Positions 54,992 through 63,705 of a stretch of 64,000 bases of DNA are shown in pieces. The DNA lies in NCBI RefSeq assembly GCF_029894125.1, contig NZ_JARXYZ010000025.1, forward strand, positions 1 to 64,000, read 5' to 3'. The DNA comes from Kitasatospora sp. MAA19. GTDB lineage: Bacteria; Actinomycetota; Actinomycetes; Streptomycetales; Streptomycetaceae. The first letter of the stretch is position 1. The number at the start of each line of letters is the position of its first letter. Below the pieces are notes generated by a model, which searched no databases, had not been told where the DNA came from, and saw only the letters and a program-made list of their open reading frames with translations. Both the position numbers and the translations under genes were made by a program.

Positions 54992-56131
54992 TCAGCCGGC
55001 GATGGCGCCGAGGGCGGTCAGCCGTTGCGCCAGCTCGCGCGGGCTCGGCATCGTCGCGATCTCGGCGCTGACCTCGCGCGCGGCCCGGGTCAGCGCGTCG
55101 TCGGTGAGCAACCGGTCGAGCAACGCGGGCCCGATCTCCTCGGCGCCCGCGCTGAGCCCGGCTCCCCGCTCCCGTACCGCGTCCGCGGTGATGAAGCGGT
55201 CGGACCCGTCGGGCAGAACGAGCTGCGGGATGCCCGCGTCCAGTGCGCCGAGCGCGCTGCTGCTGCCGCCGTGGTGGATCGCGGCCGCGCAGGTCTCCAG
55301 CAGCGCCCGCCACGGGACCCAGCCGTACGGGCGGACATTGTCCGGCAACGTGCCGAGCGTGCCGAGGTCGAGCTCGCCGGTCGCCAGCACGAACTCCGCG
55401 TCGACGTCGGCGGCCGCCGCGATCACCCGCTCGATCCTGGTCAGGCCGTCGGTCTTGGGCGGAACGGTGCCCAGCGTCACCGCCACGCGCGGGCGGTCGG
55501 CGGGCACGGCCAGGTCATCGGGGACTTCACCTTCGCCGTTGTAGGCGACGGGCCGCATCGAGCTGCCGTACCGTTCCTCCCCGGCCATGCTCGGTGGCGC
55601 GAGGTCGATGGTGTCCGCCGGCTCGGGCAGCCGGTCGATTCCGTGCCGGGCGAAGGTGTCCGCCATCTCTGCGAGCATCAGCGCGCGCAGCTTCGGGGTG
55701 CGGACGAATCCCAGGTCGTGCTGGACCGCGGGCACGCCCAGGCGGGCCGCCGCGAGCAGGGCCACCGGGAACTGGTACTCGTACACCACCAGGTCCGGCC
55801 GCCACCGCGTGGCGAGCTCGACCATCGCGTCGGCCACCCGGCTGTTGACATGGGCGGCCAGCGGGACGAACGCCTCGCGATCGGCCGAATTGCTCTCGAC
55901 CACCCGCCGCATCAGGTCGGGCCGCCGGGTGCGGCCGGCCTCCCTGATCTCCTTGCGCCAGTCCACGCCCGGCGCGATGGGCAGGTACGGCAGCCCTGAC
56001 CCGGCGACCGGCTCGCCGCCGTCCATCGAGGCCACCGCGACCTCGTGGCCGAGCTCGCGCATCGCCCTGGCCAGCGGGACCAGCGGGAAGAGGTGGCCGA
56101 AGCCGGGCGCGCCGGCGAACAGTACACGCAT
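54992..56131 (-). CDS. GT1-type glycosyltransferase
   Basis: A 379-aa GT-B glycosyltransferase of the family that decorates natural products. FAGAPGFGHLFPLVPLARAM is the acceptor-domain start and HHGGSSSALGALDAGIPQLVLP is the nucleotide-sugar-binding loop (HHGG with the downstream P-Q). Length suits UDP/TDP-sugar enzymes. ATG at 56131 is clear, with a GAGGTTCC region upstream. It is the last gene of a three-gene minus-strand cassette, 31 bp after the ATP-grasp gene. Donor and acceptor are unknown. Confidence 0.88.
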   Translation of the reverse strand: MRVLFAGAPGFGHLFPLVPLARAMRELGHEVAVASMDGGEPVAGSGLPYLPIAPGVDWRKEIREAGRTRRPDLMRRVVESNSADREAFVPLAAHVNSRVADAMVELATRWRPDLVVYEYQFPVALLAAARLGVPAVQHDLGFVRTPKLRALMLAEMADTFARHGIDRLPEPADTIDLAPPSMAGEERYGSSMRPVAYNGEGEVPDDLAVPADRPRVAVTLGTVPPKTDGLTRIERVIAAAADVDAEFVLATGELDLGTLGTLPDNVRPYGWVPWRALLETCAAAIHHGGSSSALGALDAGIPQLVLPDGSDRFITADAVRERGAGLSAGAEEIGPALLDRLLTDDALTRAAREVSAEIATMPSPRELAQRLTALGAIAG

Positions 56132-56162
56132 GAAGGAACCTCGATTGTTCGGGATGGGGGGA

Positions 56163-57518
56163 TCAGGAGGCGGCCCGGTGCAGGGCGGCCTCCAGGCCGT
56201 TCAGCACGGCGTTGCAGTCGCGCTGCAGGGTGACGGCGTCGACGGCGCTCAGCAGGTAGACCCCGAGCCAGTTGCGCGATCCCGCGGAGGGGTCGAAGGC
56301 GGGCACCGGCTGTCCCGCGGGCATGGCGAAGGCGGGTACGGCCTCGATCGTGCTGCCCGGTGACAGCAGGCTCTGCCAGTCCACGGCCTGCGGGTTCCAG
56401 ACCGGCCTGGTGCGCCAGGGCACGCCGAACGCGTCGGCGGGGACGACGGCCACCGACGCGGCGGCCCGGACCCCGTCGGTGAGCATGACCTCGGGGTAGT
56501 CGACCCGCTCGCCCAGCAGTTGCCGGACCAGCATGCCGATCGGGTCGAACCCGAACACCTCGTGGACCTGCCGGGTCGTCAGCAGGCCGCCGAACCGGGC
56601 GGCGGTCTCGATGACCACCAGCTCGCCGTCCTTCATCAGCTTGAGCTCGGTGTGGGTGCCGCAGTTCTCCAGCCCGAGCGCGTCGACGGCCTGCCGCGAG
56701 ACCTCCTCGATCCGGCGCTGCAGCGGCACCGGCATGACGGAGGGCGAGGTGCTGGCCACCTCGACGAAGGACGGCACGGTCGGCAGCTTGGCGGTGATGG
56801 CCAGCGGACGGTAGACGCCGTCCGCGACGATGCCCTCCACGCTCACGTAGTCGCCGTAGCCGGGCTCCTGGTACCAGCCCTCGGTGGAGCCCTGGGCGAT
56901 CTCCTCGACCAGCCGGTCCCGGTCGGTGTCCGCGGCGTAGAGCTCGTTCATGCCGACCCGGCTGCCGGCCCGGAGGCCGCGCTCGATCTCGCTCCACGCG
57001 GGGGCGGCGTCCGCGGCCGAGTCGAGCACGATCTGGGCGACCGACCCGGCGCCCCAGGCCGGCTTGAGCAGCAGCGGGGGCGTGAACTCGGCCAGCGCGG
57101 CGTCCAGGTCCGCGAGGCTGTCGACCCGGCGGAACCCGGGGATCGGCACGCCGGCGGCGGCCCACGCCTCCCGCATCAGCCGCTTGTCCCTGGCCCGGAC
57201 GATCCCCTCGCCGGCCCCGGCCAGGCCGAGCCGGTGCGCGGCGTGGGCGACGGCCAGCACCGCGAATTCCGAGAGCGTCAGTACCGCGTCGGCCCCGATG
57301 GCCTTCGCGTACTCCACGATCAGCTCGACCAGCTCCTCGCCACGCGGCGCCTCGGGCACCAGCTCGATGCTGGTGCAGCTGGGCCGCCATGCGTCCGCCG
57401 CGGTCGTGGGCAGTGGCGCCAGTGCGAGGACGTGCAGTTCCCCGCAGGCGGCGATCCGCGGGAAGGCGTACTCCAGCGGGGCGCCGCCCTTGACGTAGAC
57501 GTACAGAATCCTGTTCAA
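56163..57518 (-). CDS. ATP-grasp family ligase
   Basis: A 451-aa ATP-grasp enzyme. TTG at 57518 has AGGAGAAA 5-10 nt upstream and begins NRILYVYVKGG. The preATP-grasp domain is followed by LLLKPAWGAGS (ATP-binding lysine and glycine loop), then the ELKLMKDGELVVIETAARFGG segment carrying the metal-binding Glu and Asn-equivalent. The family joins a carboxylate to an amine (or thiol) through an acylphosphate. Homologues of this size often form peptide or amide bonds in natural-product pathways. It lies between the dikinase-like and glycosyltransferase genes. Confidence 0.85.
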   Translation of the reverse strand: MNRILYVYVKGGAPLEYAFPRIAACGELHVLALAPLPTTAADAWRPSCTSIELVPEAPRGEELVELIVEYAKAIGADAVLTLSEFAVLAVAHAAHRLGLAGAGEGIVRARDKRLMREAWAAAGVPIPGFRRVDSLADLDAALAEFTPPLLLKPAWGAGSVAQIVLDSAADAAPAWSEIERGLRAGSRVGMNELYAADTDRDRLVEEIAQGSTEGWYQEPGYGDYVSVEGIVADGVYRPLAITAKLPTVPSFVEVASTSPSVMPVPLQRRIEEVSRQAVDALGLENCGTHTELKLMKDGELVVIETAARFGGLLTTRQVHEVFGFDPIGMLVRQLLGERVDYPEVMLTDGVRAAASVAVVPADAFGVPWRTRPVWNPQAVDWQSLLSPGSTIEAVPAFAMPAGQPVPAFDPSAGSRNWLGVYLLSAVDAVTLQRDCNAVLNGLEAALHRAAS

Positions 57519-57583
57519 CGTGCTTTCTCCTGAAGGAAGTTCACTCGGCCCGTGTCGCGTTCGGGCGATGTCGCACCCTGCTG

Positions 57584-57664
57584 GGTGCCACTCGGCCGGT
57601 GCCACCGGGCGGTGTCACTCGGTCGGTGCCACCGGGCGGTGTCACTCAGCCGGTGTCACCCGGC
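57584..57664. repeat. Alternating 14/13-bp repeat array
   Basis: Six units starting GGTGYCAC alternate in length 14, 13, 14, 13, 14, 13 (27-bp higher period), for example GGTGCCACCGGGC and GGTGTCACTCGGTC. The array overlaps the stop of the dikinase gene (57656-57658) and fills part of the gap before the ATP-grasp gene. It could affect RNA folding between the genes or simply be slippage product. Confidence 0.8.
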
Positions 57665-59821
57665 GGTGCGGAAGGGGCGCAGCTGCAGCAGGCTGACCCG
57701 GTCGTCCTCGATCGCCCACTCGATGTCGACCGGGGCGGCGTAGCTCTCGTCGGGCGAGAAGTGCGACTGCAACAGCCGGCTGATCAGGGCCAGTCGGCCC
57801 ACGAGGTCCTTGGTCGCAGCGTCCAGGTCGGCGGTGGCGGTGCCCAGCGAGACCGTGCGGCTGCCGCCCTCCATGGTGTTGCACAGGTACTGGAGCGGGG
57901 CGCCCTGGCCGGAGACCACCTCGGTCACCGAGCGCGGCGAGATGTTGAGGTAGACGTTGCGGAAGTCCTGCGGGCTCAGCGGGTTGCAGGTGACCAGGAC
58001 GCCGCCGACGGTGGCGCCGACCTGCTCCTGGACGATCACGCCCATGCCGCAGTGGTCCAGGGGGATGCCCGCCTGGTGCCGCAGCAGTACGGCGCGCGGT
58101 GAGAGCAGCGAGGCCCAGACCTCCCGGACCGCATCGAGGACCCCGTCGAGGGCCCCTTCGTGGACCTCTCCGTCGACCGCTTCGTGGGCCGCGCCGTGGA
58201 CCGCGCCGTGGACCGGGCTCGTGCCGCCGACGTTCGCCACCGACTCGTAGAGTCCGGCGGCGGAGAAGCCGGGCAGGTCTTCGGCATTGGACGAGCTGCG
58301 CACGACCAGGACGGGTGCGCCGTACAGGTGCCGGTCGAGCGCGCGGTCGATCTCGGTGCGGACCGGGTCGGGCAGCGGGGTGGTGCGGATCAGCCGCTGC
58401 GCTTCGCGGCAGAGCTCTCCCAGCTGCGTGGTCTGCGTGGCCTGCGCGGCCTGCGGGGTCGGCGAGGTCTGCGAAGTGCGCGAGGCCAGCCAAGTCCCGC
58501 TCAGGAGCGCGGAGTCGAGCCGGCCGAGGACGCTCCGGAGCTCCGCCGAGGAGTCGAGGAAGCGCTGCTGGAGCGAGAACGGCAGCACGATCCCGCGCGG
58601 CACCTGGGTGTACTCCTTCACCAGGCGCTGGGCGGCGGCGACCAGTTCGGCCTCGTCCGCGTTCTCCGGGAGGCCGAGTTGCCGGGCCAGGTAGCGCAGC
58701 AGGTTGTCCCGGGGCGGCCTGGGGGCGCGGTAGAAGCCGAGCCAGCGAGGTGAGCCGTGCTGCAGCAGGTGGGTGAGTTCACCGAGGTTGGCGGCCTTGG
58801 TGCCGAACCGCACGTGGTCGCCCGCGCGCAGCTCGGACAGGGCGGTGATCGGGGTGGGCGCGAGGTCGGGCCGGTCCACGGTGACGCGTTCGGCCGGGGG
58901 CGTCGGCGGGACGCCGTCGGAATGCGGCTGCGCGGCTTCGAGGTGGAGGTCGGAGCCGTCGGCGTCGACCCGGTAGTGGACCCACCGCCCGGCCAGCCCG
59001 GCCCGCTCGATCCGGTCGACGGCCTCGGTGCCGACGGCGTTGGGGATCCGCCACCCGGCGGCCATCACGTTGATGTGGGAGAGCGGCGTGGTGTGTTCGG
59101 TGTGGATGATGCCCGACACCCGGGGGATGTCCTCGGGCACCCGGGGCATCACCACGATGTCGTGCCACTCCAGCGGCTCGGGGTCGGCCCGGTACTCCGC
59201 CTCGGAGCGGAACACCCGCAGCCGCCCGTGGGCCTGCCCGTCGTTCAGGGGCACGAAGGAGGCCGTGGAGTAGAGCTCGTGGGACAGGACGCGCGGTATC
59301 TCGCTCTCCGGTATCCCGGCGACGTAGTCCTCCTGCCGGTGGTTGGCCGGCTTGAGGACCAGCGGCAGCGTCGGGTCGATGTGGTCGCGCACCCGGTGGT
59401 AGAAGAAGCGCAGCATCTCCTGGGACATGGTGTCGACGTCGACGGTCTCCAAGGACAGGAAGGCGTCGTCCGCTCGGCCTTCTCCGGTACCGCCCCCGTC
59501 ACCGCGCCGGGAGTGCAGCGCGAGGGTACCGAGATAGAAACGGCGATCGGGATTCCGGTAGACGTCGTCATTGAACGAATCGAGCCCGCGGGCCAGTTCG
59601 TCGAGCGACATGCCGAGTATCTCGCACCCGATGTAGCGGACGTGGAGGGTGCCGTCGGCGCTGTCGATGAAGTGGAGCACCGACTCGGCCCGGTCGAGCA
59701 CGATCTTCACATAGGGATAGCCCCCGATGGTGCCGGCCAGCTGGGAAAACTCCTGGGTGGTGAGCTTTTCGCCGGTCAGGCGGGGCCGCGTGGTCGCTTT
59801 GTCGCGATCCGAACGGGTCAT
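57656..59821 (-). CDS. Dikinase-like protein with GWD-type domain order
   Basis: A 721-aa protein usually labelled PEP/pyruvate-binding. ATG at 59821 is taken; GTG 59827 is two codons earlier. Residues 1 to about 205 are unrecognised. A phosphohistidine swivel-like segment follows (IIHTEHTTPLSHINVMAAG near 235-255, RIPNAVG after it). From about 340 to the end is the PPDK/PEP-synthase ATP-binding domain (FGTKAANLGEL, RSSSNAEDLPGFSAAGLYES, VDIEWAIEDDRVSLLQLRPF). There is no PEP-binding TIM barrel. Phosphohistidine before a C-terminal ATP domain is the order of glucan, water dikinase, not PEP synthase. A His/Val/Gly-rich low-complexity insert lies in the ATP domain (encoded near 58130-58220). 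Confidence 0.8.
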   Translation of the reverse strand: MTRSDRDKATTRPRLTGEKLTTQEFSQLAGTIGGYPYVKIVLDRAESVLHFIDSADGTLHVRYIGCEILGMSLDELARGLDSFNDDVYRNPDRRFYLGTLALHSRRGDGGGTGEGRADDAFLSLETVDVDTMSQEMLRFFYHRVRDHIDPTLPLVLKPANHRQEDYVAGIPESEIPRVLSHELYSTASFVPLNDGQAHGRLRVFRSEAEYRADPEPLEWHDIVVMPRVPEDIPRVSGIIHTEHTTPLSHINVMAAGWRIPNAVGTEAVDRIERAGLAGRWVHYRVDADGSDLHLEAAQPHSDGVPPTPPAERVTVDRPDLAPTPITALSELRAGDHVRFGTKAANLGELTHLLQHGSPRWLGFYRAPRPPRDNLLRYLARQLGLPENADEAELVAAAQRLVKEYTQVPRGIVLPFSLQQRFLDSSAELRSVLGRLDSALLSGTWLASRTSQTSPTPQAAQATQTTQLGELCREAQRLIRTTPLPDPVRTEIDRALDRHLYGAPVLVVRSSSNAEDLPGFSAAGLYESVANVGGTSPVHGAVHGAAHEAVDGEVHEGALDGVLDAVREVWASLLSPRAVLLRHQAGIPLDHCGMGVIVQEQVGATVGGVLVTCNPLSPQDFRNVYLNISPRSVTEVVSGQGAPLQYLCNTMEGGSRTVSLGTATADLDAATKDLVGRLALISRLLQSHFSPDESYAAPVDIEWAIEDDRVSLLQLRPFRTAG

Positions 59822-60315
59822 GCGCACAGTTCAGCCATTCGTCATCATGTACACGATCAGTGTGCAGCAGGTCAGAAGGTGGTACGGCTTCACACACACT
59901 GCCATCAAATCTGAACTTCTGACGAATAGTCATGCACCATCAGGCCACCATGAAATGTTTCAGCCATGTGAATCGCGTCAAGGAAACCTTGATGGCAGGC
60001 CACCTTGTGGCAAAGGTCACAGCAATGAAGTCTCTAAACGATCAAAAGTGATCAAACATCGCCGGAATGTTGCTTCTTGCACGATCTCCCGGCACAGGTC
60101 CCGGCGGATCACGCCATCGGATCGCATCATCGGATCGCACCGTCGGGACTCGTCATCAGGACTCGTCATCACGACGCGCAGCGGCCACGCCCCCGGTCCA
60201 GGCCGCACACTCGGGCGTTACTGCTTGACAGGATGCGTAATACTGTAACGCGCGCGGTCCGGACGGCGGCGGAGCGGACGGCGCGGCCTCCTCCCCCGGC
60301 AGCTCGGAGCACGAC
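59822..60315. promoter_or_regulatory. A+T-richer divergent intergenic region
   Basis: About 490 bp between the minus-strand dikinase cassette and the GDPD gene, markedly lower in G+C from 59830 to 60080. It includes small hairpins TCAAGG-aaa-CCTTGA and GCCAC-ctt-GTGGC near 59980-60015. Two adjacent 13-bp tandem duplications lie at 60116-60141 and 60147-60172. A TTGACA at 60225 has no -10 at proper spacing. The region is the likely control site of the cassette. Confidence 0.5.
60116..60172. repeat. Two 13-bp tandem duplications
   Basis: ATCGGATCGCATC/ATCGGATCGCACC at 60116-60141 and GACTCGTCATCAG/GACTCGTCATCAC at 60147-60172. Each pair differs only at the end. They lie upstream of the GDPD gene. 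Confidence 0.85.
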
Positions 60316-61119
60316 ATGCACCCCTTCCTCGACCATCCGGGGCCGCTGGCCTTCGCGCACCGGGGTGGCGACCTCGGGCACCCGGAGAACTCGCTCGCGG
60401 CCTTCGAGGCCGCCGTCGCCCTCGGGTACCGGTACCTGGAGACGGACGTGCACACCACCGCCGACGGCGTGCTGGTGGCCTTCCACGACTCCCGCCTCGA
60501 CCGGGTCACCGATCGCGCCGGTGCGGTGGCGGAGCTGCCCTGGGAGACCGTCAGGCGGGCCAGGATCGGTGGCAGCGAGCCCGTGCCGCTGCTGGAGGAC
60601 CTGCTCGGCGCGTTCCCCGACGCCCGCTTCAACATCGACGTCAAGGCGGCGCCGGCCATCGGGCCGCTGGTCGAGACGATCCGCCGGACCGGCGCCTGGG
60701 ACCGGGTCTGCGTCGGCGGCTTCTCCGACAGCCGGCTCGCCGCCGTCCGCGCCGCCGCGGGCCCCCGGCTGGCCACTTCGCTCGGCCCGCGTGAGGTGGC
60801 CCGGCTGCGGCTGCGCTCGCTGGCCGGGCCGCTGCCGCGGGGGCGCCGTTCGCCGTTCACCGGGGTGTGCGCGCAGGTGCCGGAGCGGCACCTGGGCCTG
60901 CGGGTGGTCGACCGGGCCTTCGTCCGGGCCGCCCACCGCCTCGGCCTTCAGGTCCACGTCTGGACTGTGGACGATCCCACACGGATCAGGTCTCTCCTCG
61001 ACCTCGGTGTGGATGGCATCATGGCCGATCGCATCGACGTCCTGCGGGACGTCCTCGGCGAGCGCGGCTGCTGGACGGACGGCAGTACCGGCTCCAGCAC
61101 GGTGACGGGGACCCCATGA
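60316..61119 (+). CDS. Glycerophosphodiester phosphodiesterase
   Basis: A 267-aa GDPD-family TIM barrel. Conserved residues are the HRGG and PENS loop (general acid His and substrate Arg), ETDVHTTADG (metal Glu and Asp) and VAFHD with the second catalytic His. WTVDDP near the end is also typical. No signal peptide, so probably cytoplasmic. It releases an alcohol and glycerol-3-phosphate from glycerophosphodiesters. Stop and the next ATG overlap (ATGA), linking it to the MFS gene. Confidence 0.9.
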   Translation: MHPFLDHPGPLAFAHRGGDLGHPENSLAAFEAAVALGYRYLETDVHTTADGVLVAFHDSRLDRVTDRAGAVAELPWETVRRARIGGSEPVPLLEDLLGAFPDARFNIDVKAAPAIGPLVETIRRTGAWDRVCVGGFSDSRLAAVRAAAGPRLATSLGPREVARLRLRSLAGPLPRGRRSPFTGVCAQVPERHLGLRVVDRAFVRAAHRLGLQVHVWTVDDPTRIRSLLDLGVDGIMADRIDVLRDVLGERGCWTDGSTGSSTVTGTP

Positions 61120-62522
61120 GCACCACGAACTCGGCGACGCACCTACCGGACGATCAACCGACCGATCCGGCGGCCGCCGCCTCCGCCGACGGCCGCGCCC
61201 TGCGCCGGATGCAGTTCGGCTGGTACATCAACGACTGGGCCAACACCGCCTTCTCCACCACCGTCCTGACGGTGTTCCTCGGGCCCTACCTGACCACCGT
61301 CGCCAAGAACGCCGCCGACGCGTCCGGTGACGTGCACCCGCTCGGCCTGTCGATCCGCGCGGGCTCCTTCTTCCCGTACACGGTCTCCTTCTCCGTGCTG
61401 ATATCGGTCGCGGCGATGCTGCTCACCGGCACGCTCGCGGACCGCACCGGGCGACACAAGGAGCTGATGTGCGGCTTCGCCTACGTCGGCGCGATCGCCA
61501 CGACGGGGATGTTCTTCCTCGACGGCGACCGCTACCTGCTCGGCGGCGCGCTGCTGGTGGTCGCCAACATCGCGTACGCGGTGTCGGTCGCGCTCTCCTA
61601 CGCCTACCTCCCCGGCCTGGCCGCCCCCGACGAGCGCGACGCGGTCTCCTCCAAGGGCTGGGCGTACGGCTACGCGGGCGGCGGACTGCTGCTGATCGCC
61701 AACCTGGCGCTGTTCGAGGGGCACGACGCGCTCGGCGTGTCCTCCGGCACCGCCGTGCGGATCTGCCTGGCCTCGGCGGGCCTGTGGTGGGCGCTGTTCA
61801 CGATCGTCCCGATGCTGCGGCTGCCCTCCCGGGCGGGCGTCGCACCCAGCCGGGCCACGGCCTCGACCGGACAGCCCGCCGCCGGCAGCCTGCGCGAACT
61901 CGGCCGCACGCTCAGGGGCATGCGCAAGCACCCGCTCACGCTGCTCTACCTGGCCGCCTTCCTCTGTTACAACGACGGCATCCAGACCGTCGTCTCCCAG
62001 GCCTCGCTCTACGGCAGCGAGGAACTCGGCCTGGACCAGACCTCGCTGGTCGCCGCCGTCCTCCTGGTCCAGGCCCTGGCGATCGGCGGCGCCCTGCTGC
62101 TCGGCCGGATCGCCCGGCGGTACGGCGCCAAGCGGACCGTTCTCGGCTCCCTGGTCGGCTGGGTGATCACCCTCGCCCTCGGGTACGTCATGCCCGCCCA
62201 CCAGCCCGTCTGGTTCTACGCCCTGGCCTGCATGATCGGCCTGGTGCTCGGCGGCAGCCAGGCGCTGTCCCGCTCGCTGTTCTCCCACCTCATCCCGGCC
62301 GGCAAGGAGGCCGAGTACTTCAGCGTCTACAAGGTCAGCGACCGCGGCACCAGTTGGATGGGCCCGCTGGTCTTCGGCCTCGCGTACCAGGTCACGGGCA
62401 GCTACCGGTCGGCGATCATCTCGCTGCTGGTGTTCTTCGTGATCGGCTTCGCGGTGCTCGTGAAGGTCCCCGTCCGCCGCGCGATCGAGGCCGTCGGCAA
62501 CCCGGTCCCCGAGCGGCTCTGA
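61116..62522 (+). CDS. MFS transporter, UMF1/Atg22-like
   Basis: A 468-aa membrane protein with about 12 helices and the UMF1 signature WYINDWANTAFSTTVLTVF at the start of helix 1 and LADRTGRHKE between helices 2 and 3. Atg22-type transporters export amino acids from vacuoles in yeast; bacterial relatives are of unknown specificity. It is coupled by a 4-bp overlap to the GDPD gene, suggesting joint handling of a lipid breakdown product or phosphodiester. The stop is followed by an inverted repeat. Confidence 0.88.
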   Translation: MSTTNSATHLPDDQPTDPAAAASADGRALRRMQFGWYINDWANTAFSTTVLTVFLGPYLTTVAKNAADASGDVHPLGLSIRAGSFFPYTVSFSVLISVAAMLLTGTLADRTGRHKELMCGFAYVGAIATTGMFFLDGDRYLLGGALLVVANIAYAVSVALSYAYLPGLAAPDERDAVSSKGWAYGYAGGGLLLIANLALFEGHDALGVSSGTAVRICLASAGLWWALFTIVPMLRLPSRAGVAPSRATASTGQPAAGSLRELGRTLRGMRKHPLTLLYLAAFLCYNDGIQTVVSQASLYGSEELGLDQTSLVAAVLLVQALAIGGALLLGRIARRYGAKRTVLGSLVGWVITLALGYVMPAHQPVWFYALACMIGLVLGGSQALSRSLFSHLIPAGKEAEYFSVYKVSDRGTSWMGPLVFGLAYQVTGSYRSAIISLLVFFVIGFAVLVKVPVRRAIEAVGNPVPERL

Positions 62523-62523
62523 C

Positions 62524-62601
62524 GGGCCGGGTCCTGCTGCTCCTGTCACCGCTCCGCCGACCGGTCGCCGACCGGTCACGAGAGCAGCAGGGCCCGGTCC
62601 C
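62524..62601. terminator. Inverted repeat after the MFS gene
   Basis: 62524-62542 (ends CCTGCTGCTC) is partly complementary to 62582-62601, with a 10-bp perfect inner match. The loop contains two palindromic GACCGGTC copies. It begins just after the MFS stop and its right arm lies in the LanC relic. Terminator function is likely but the pairing is imperfect. Confidence 0.4.
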
Positions 62602-62743
62602 ACCCGGGTGGGACGGGCGTCGTCGCGGCCAGCAGGGTGCCGCGGGCGAGGTCGCGCAGGGGCGCGTCGTCGAGGGCGGTGCCGGCCAATCGGAGCGCGC
62701 GGGCGATGCCCGGACCGCCGTGGCACCAGGAGGCGGGCAGCGA
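62576..62743 (-). pseudogene. LanC relic with internal deletion
   Basis: On the minus strand, SLPASWCHGGPGIARALRLAG matches the first zinc-ligand motif of LanC proteins, and the sequence ends GWDRALLLS and stop, like a LanC C-terminus. The second motif (CHG) and the region between are missing, so a deletion has joined the two parts. Only about 55 codons remain. No start or upstream lanthipeptide genes are present here, so this is a remnant separate from the intact cluster at 19-26 kb. Confidence 0.6.
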
Positions 62744-62978
62744 CTGTCTGTTGACACTTTCGGCCGGGCCGCTGTGATCCCCGTGTCCCCCGGGGGCGTG
62801 TCAGCCCGTGATCAGAGTGGTGCCGGGGATGGTCTTCCAGCCACTCCAACCGGTCTGACCCGGTTCACCGTCCGCGAGACCCGCGCGGGCCACGGCGCCC
62901 GGCCGTGAACGGCGTGGCAGCGCAGCGGTGACCGCACCCCCCTCGATACTCCGGTAGACCCCGTACGAGAGGACGCCC

Positions 62979-63281
62979 ATGGAATTCCTGGTCGACATGG
63001 TGACCACTGTCCCGGACGGCACCCCCGAGGAGGCGATTGCCGACATCCGGGCCCGCGAAGCCGATCGTGCCCGCGAACTCGCAGCCTGCGGCACCCTGTT
63101 GCGGCTCTGGCGCCCGCCGCTCGCTCCCGGCGAGTGGCGCACCTGGGGCCTGTTCAGCGCCCCCGACGAGGAGCGGCTGGAACAGGCGCTCGCCTCCATG
63201 CCCCTGCGGGTGTGGCGGCGGGACACCGTCACCCCGCTCTCCCCGCACCCCAACGACCCCGGCCCGGAAGGCACCCGATGA
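62979..63281 (+). CDS. Muconolactone isomerase-like small protein
   Basis: A 100-aa ferredoxin-like-fold protein of the muconolactone delta-isomerase family: MEFLVDMVTTVPDGTPEEAI opens it, and the conserved WRTWGLFSAPDEERLEQAL pair of strand and helix follows. The family contains true isomerases and many small enzymes of unknown role. It starts ATG at 62979, and its stop overlaps the next start. The three genes 62979 to the window end look like one short redox-related operon. Confidence 0.82.
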   Translation: MEFLVDMVTTVPDGTPEEAIADIRAREADRARELAACGTLLRLWRPPLAPGEWRTWGLFSAPDEERLEQALASMPLRVWRRDTVTPLSPHPNDPGPEGTR

Positions 63282-63637
63282 ACGACGCAGCCGTCCTGTG
63301 TGACGTCCTCGACCGCTGGAAGACCGCCGTCGACGCCCACCGGCCCGAGCAGGCCGCCGCCTGCTTCACCGAGGACGCGATCTTCCAGGGCCTCCACCCG
63401 TACAGCGTGGGCCGCGCGGGCGTCGCCGCGTACTACGCCTCCCAGCCACCCGGCCTGACCGCCGACTACCGCGTCCTGGAGATCCGCCGGCTCGCCGACG
63501 ACCTCCTCCTCGGGTACCTGGGCGTCGACTTCGCCTTCCCCGACCGCCCCACCCTCACCGTCAACCTCGGCGTCCTGCTGCGCCGCTCCGACGACGGCTG
63601 GTCCATTGCCCACTACCAGGTCTCGCTGCTCCCCTGA
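63278..63637 (+). CDS. NTF2-like (SnoaL/SgcJ-type) protein
   Basis: A 119-aa cone-shaped NTF2-fold protein. CFTEDAIFQGLHPYSVGRAG is the typical pocket strand, followed by VNLGVLLRRSDDGWSIAHYQ. ATG at 63278 overlaps the preceding stop. Relatives include SnoaL-like cyclases and C-terminal modules of ECF41 sigma factors. Free-standing members often bind small aromatic or polyketide ligands. It is followed by a sequence matching the ECF41 promoter. Confidence 0.82.
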   Translation: MNDAAVLCDVLDRWKTAVDAHRPEQAAACFTEDAIFQGLHPYSVGRAGVAAYYASQPPGLTADYRVLEIRRLADDLLLGYLGVDFAFPDRPTLTVNLGVLLRRSDDGWSIAHYQVSLLP

Positions 63638-63644
63638 CCTCCGC

Positions 63645-63671
63645 TGTCACATTCCATCGCCGCGATCCGTC
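63645..63671 (+). promoter_or_regulatory. Putative ECF41-type promoter
   Basis: TGTCACA at 63645-63651 and CGTC at 63668-63671 are separated by 16 nt. This agrees with the known ECF41 consensus (TGTCACA and CGTC), which lies in front of carboxymuconolactone decarboxylase/oxidoreductase genes next to the sigma-factor gene. The start codon of the CMD-like gene is 35 nt further on. The sigma-factor gene would be expected beyond the right edge. Confidence 0.6.
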
Positions 63672-63705
63672 GGGTCGGTAGGAGCAACCCGAAAGGAACA
63701 CCGCC

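Noticed and set aside
57656..59821. Identification as PEP synthase
   Set aside because: The PEP-binding TIM barrel is absent and the phosphohistidine-like segment precedes the ATP domain.
60225..60253. TTGACA as a sigma-70 promoter
   Set aside because: No -10-like hexamer at 16-19 bp; sequence there is ACGCGC.
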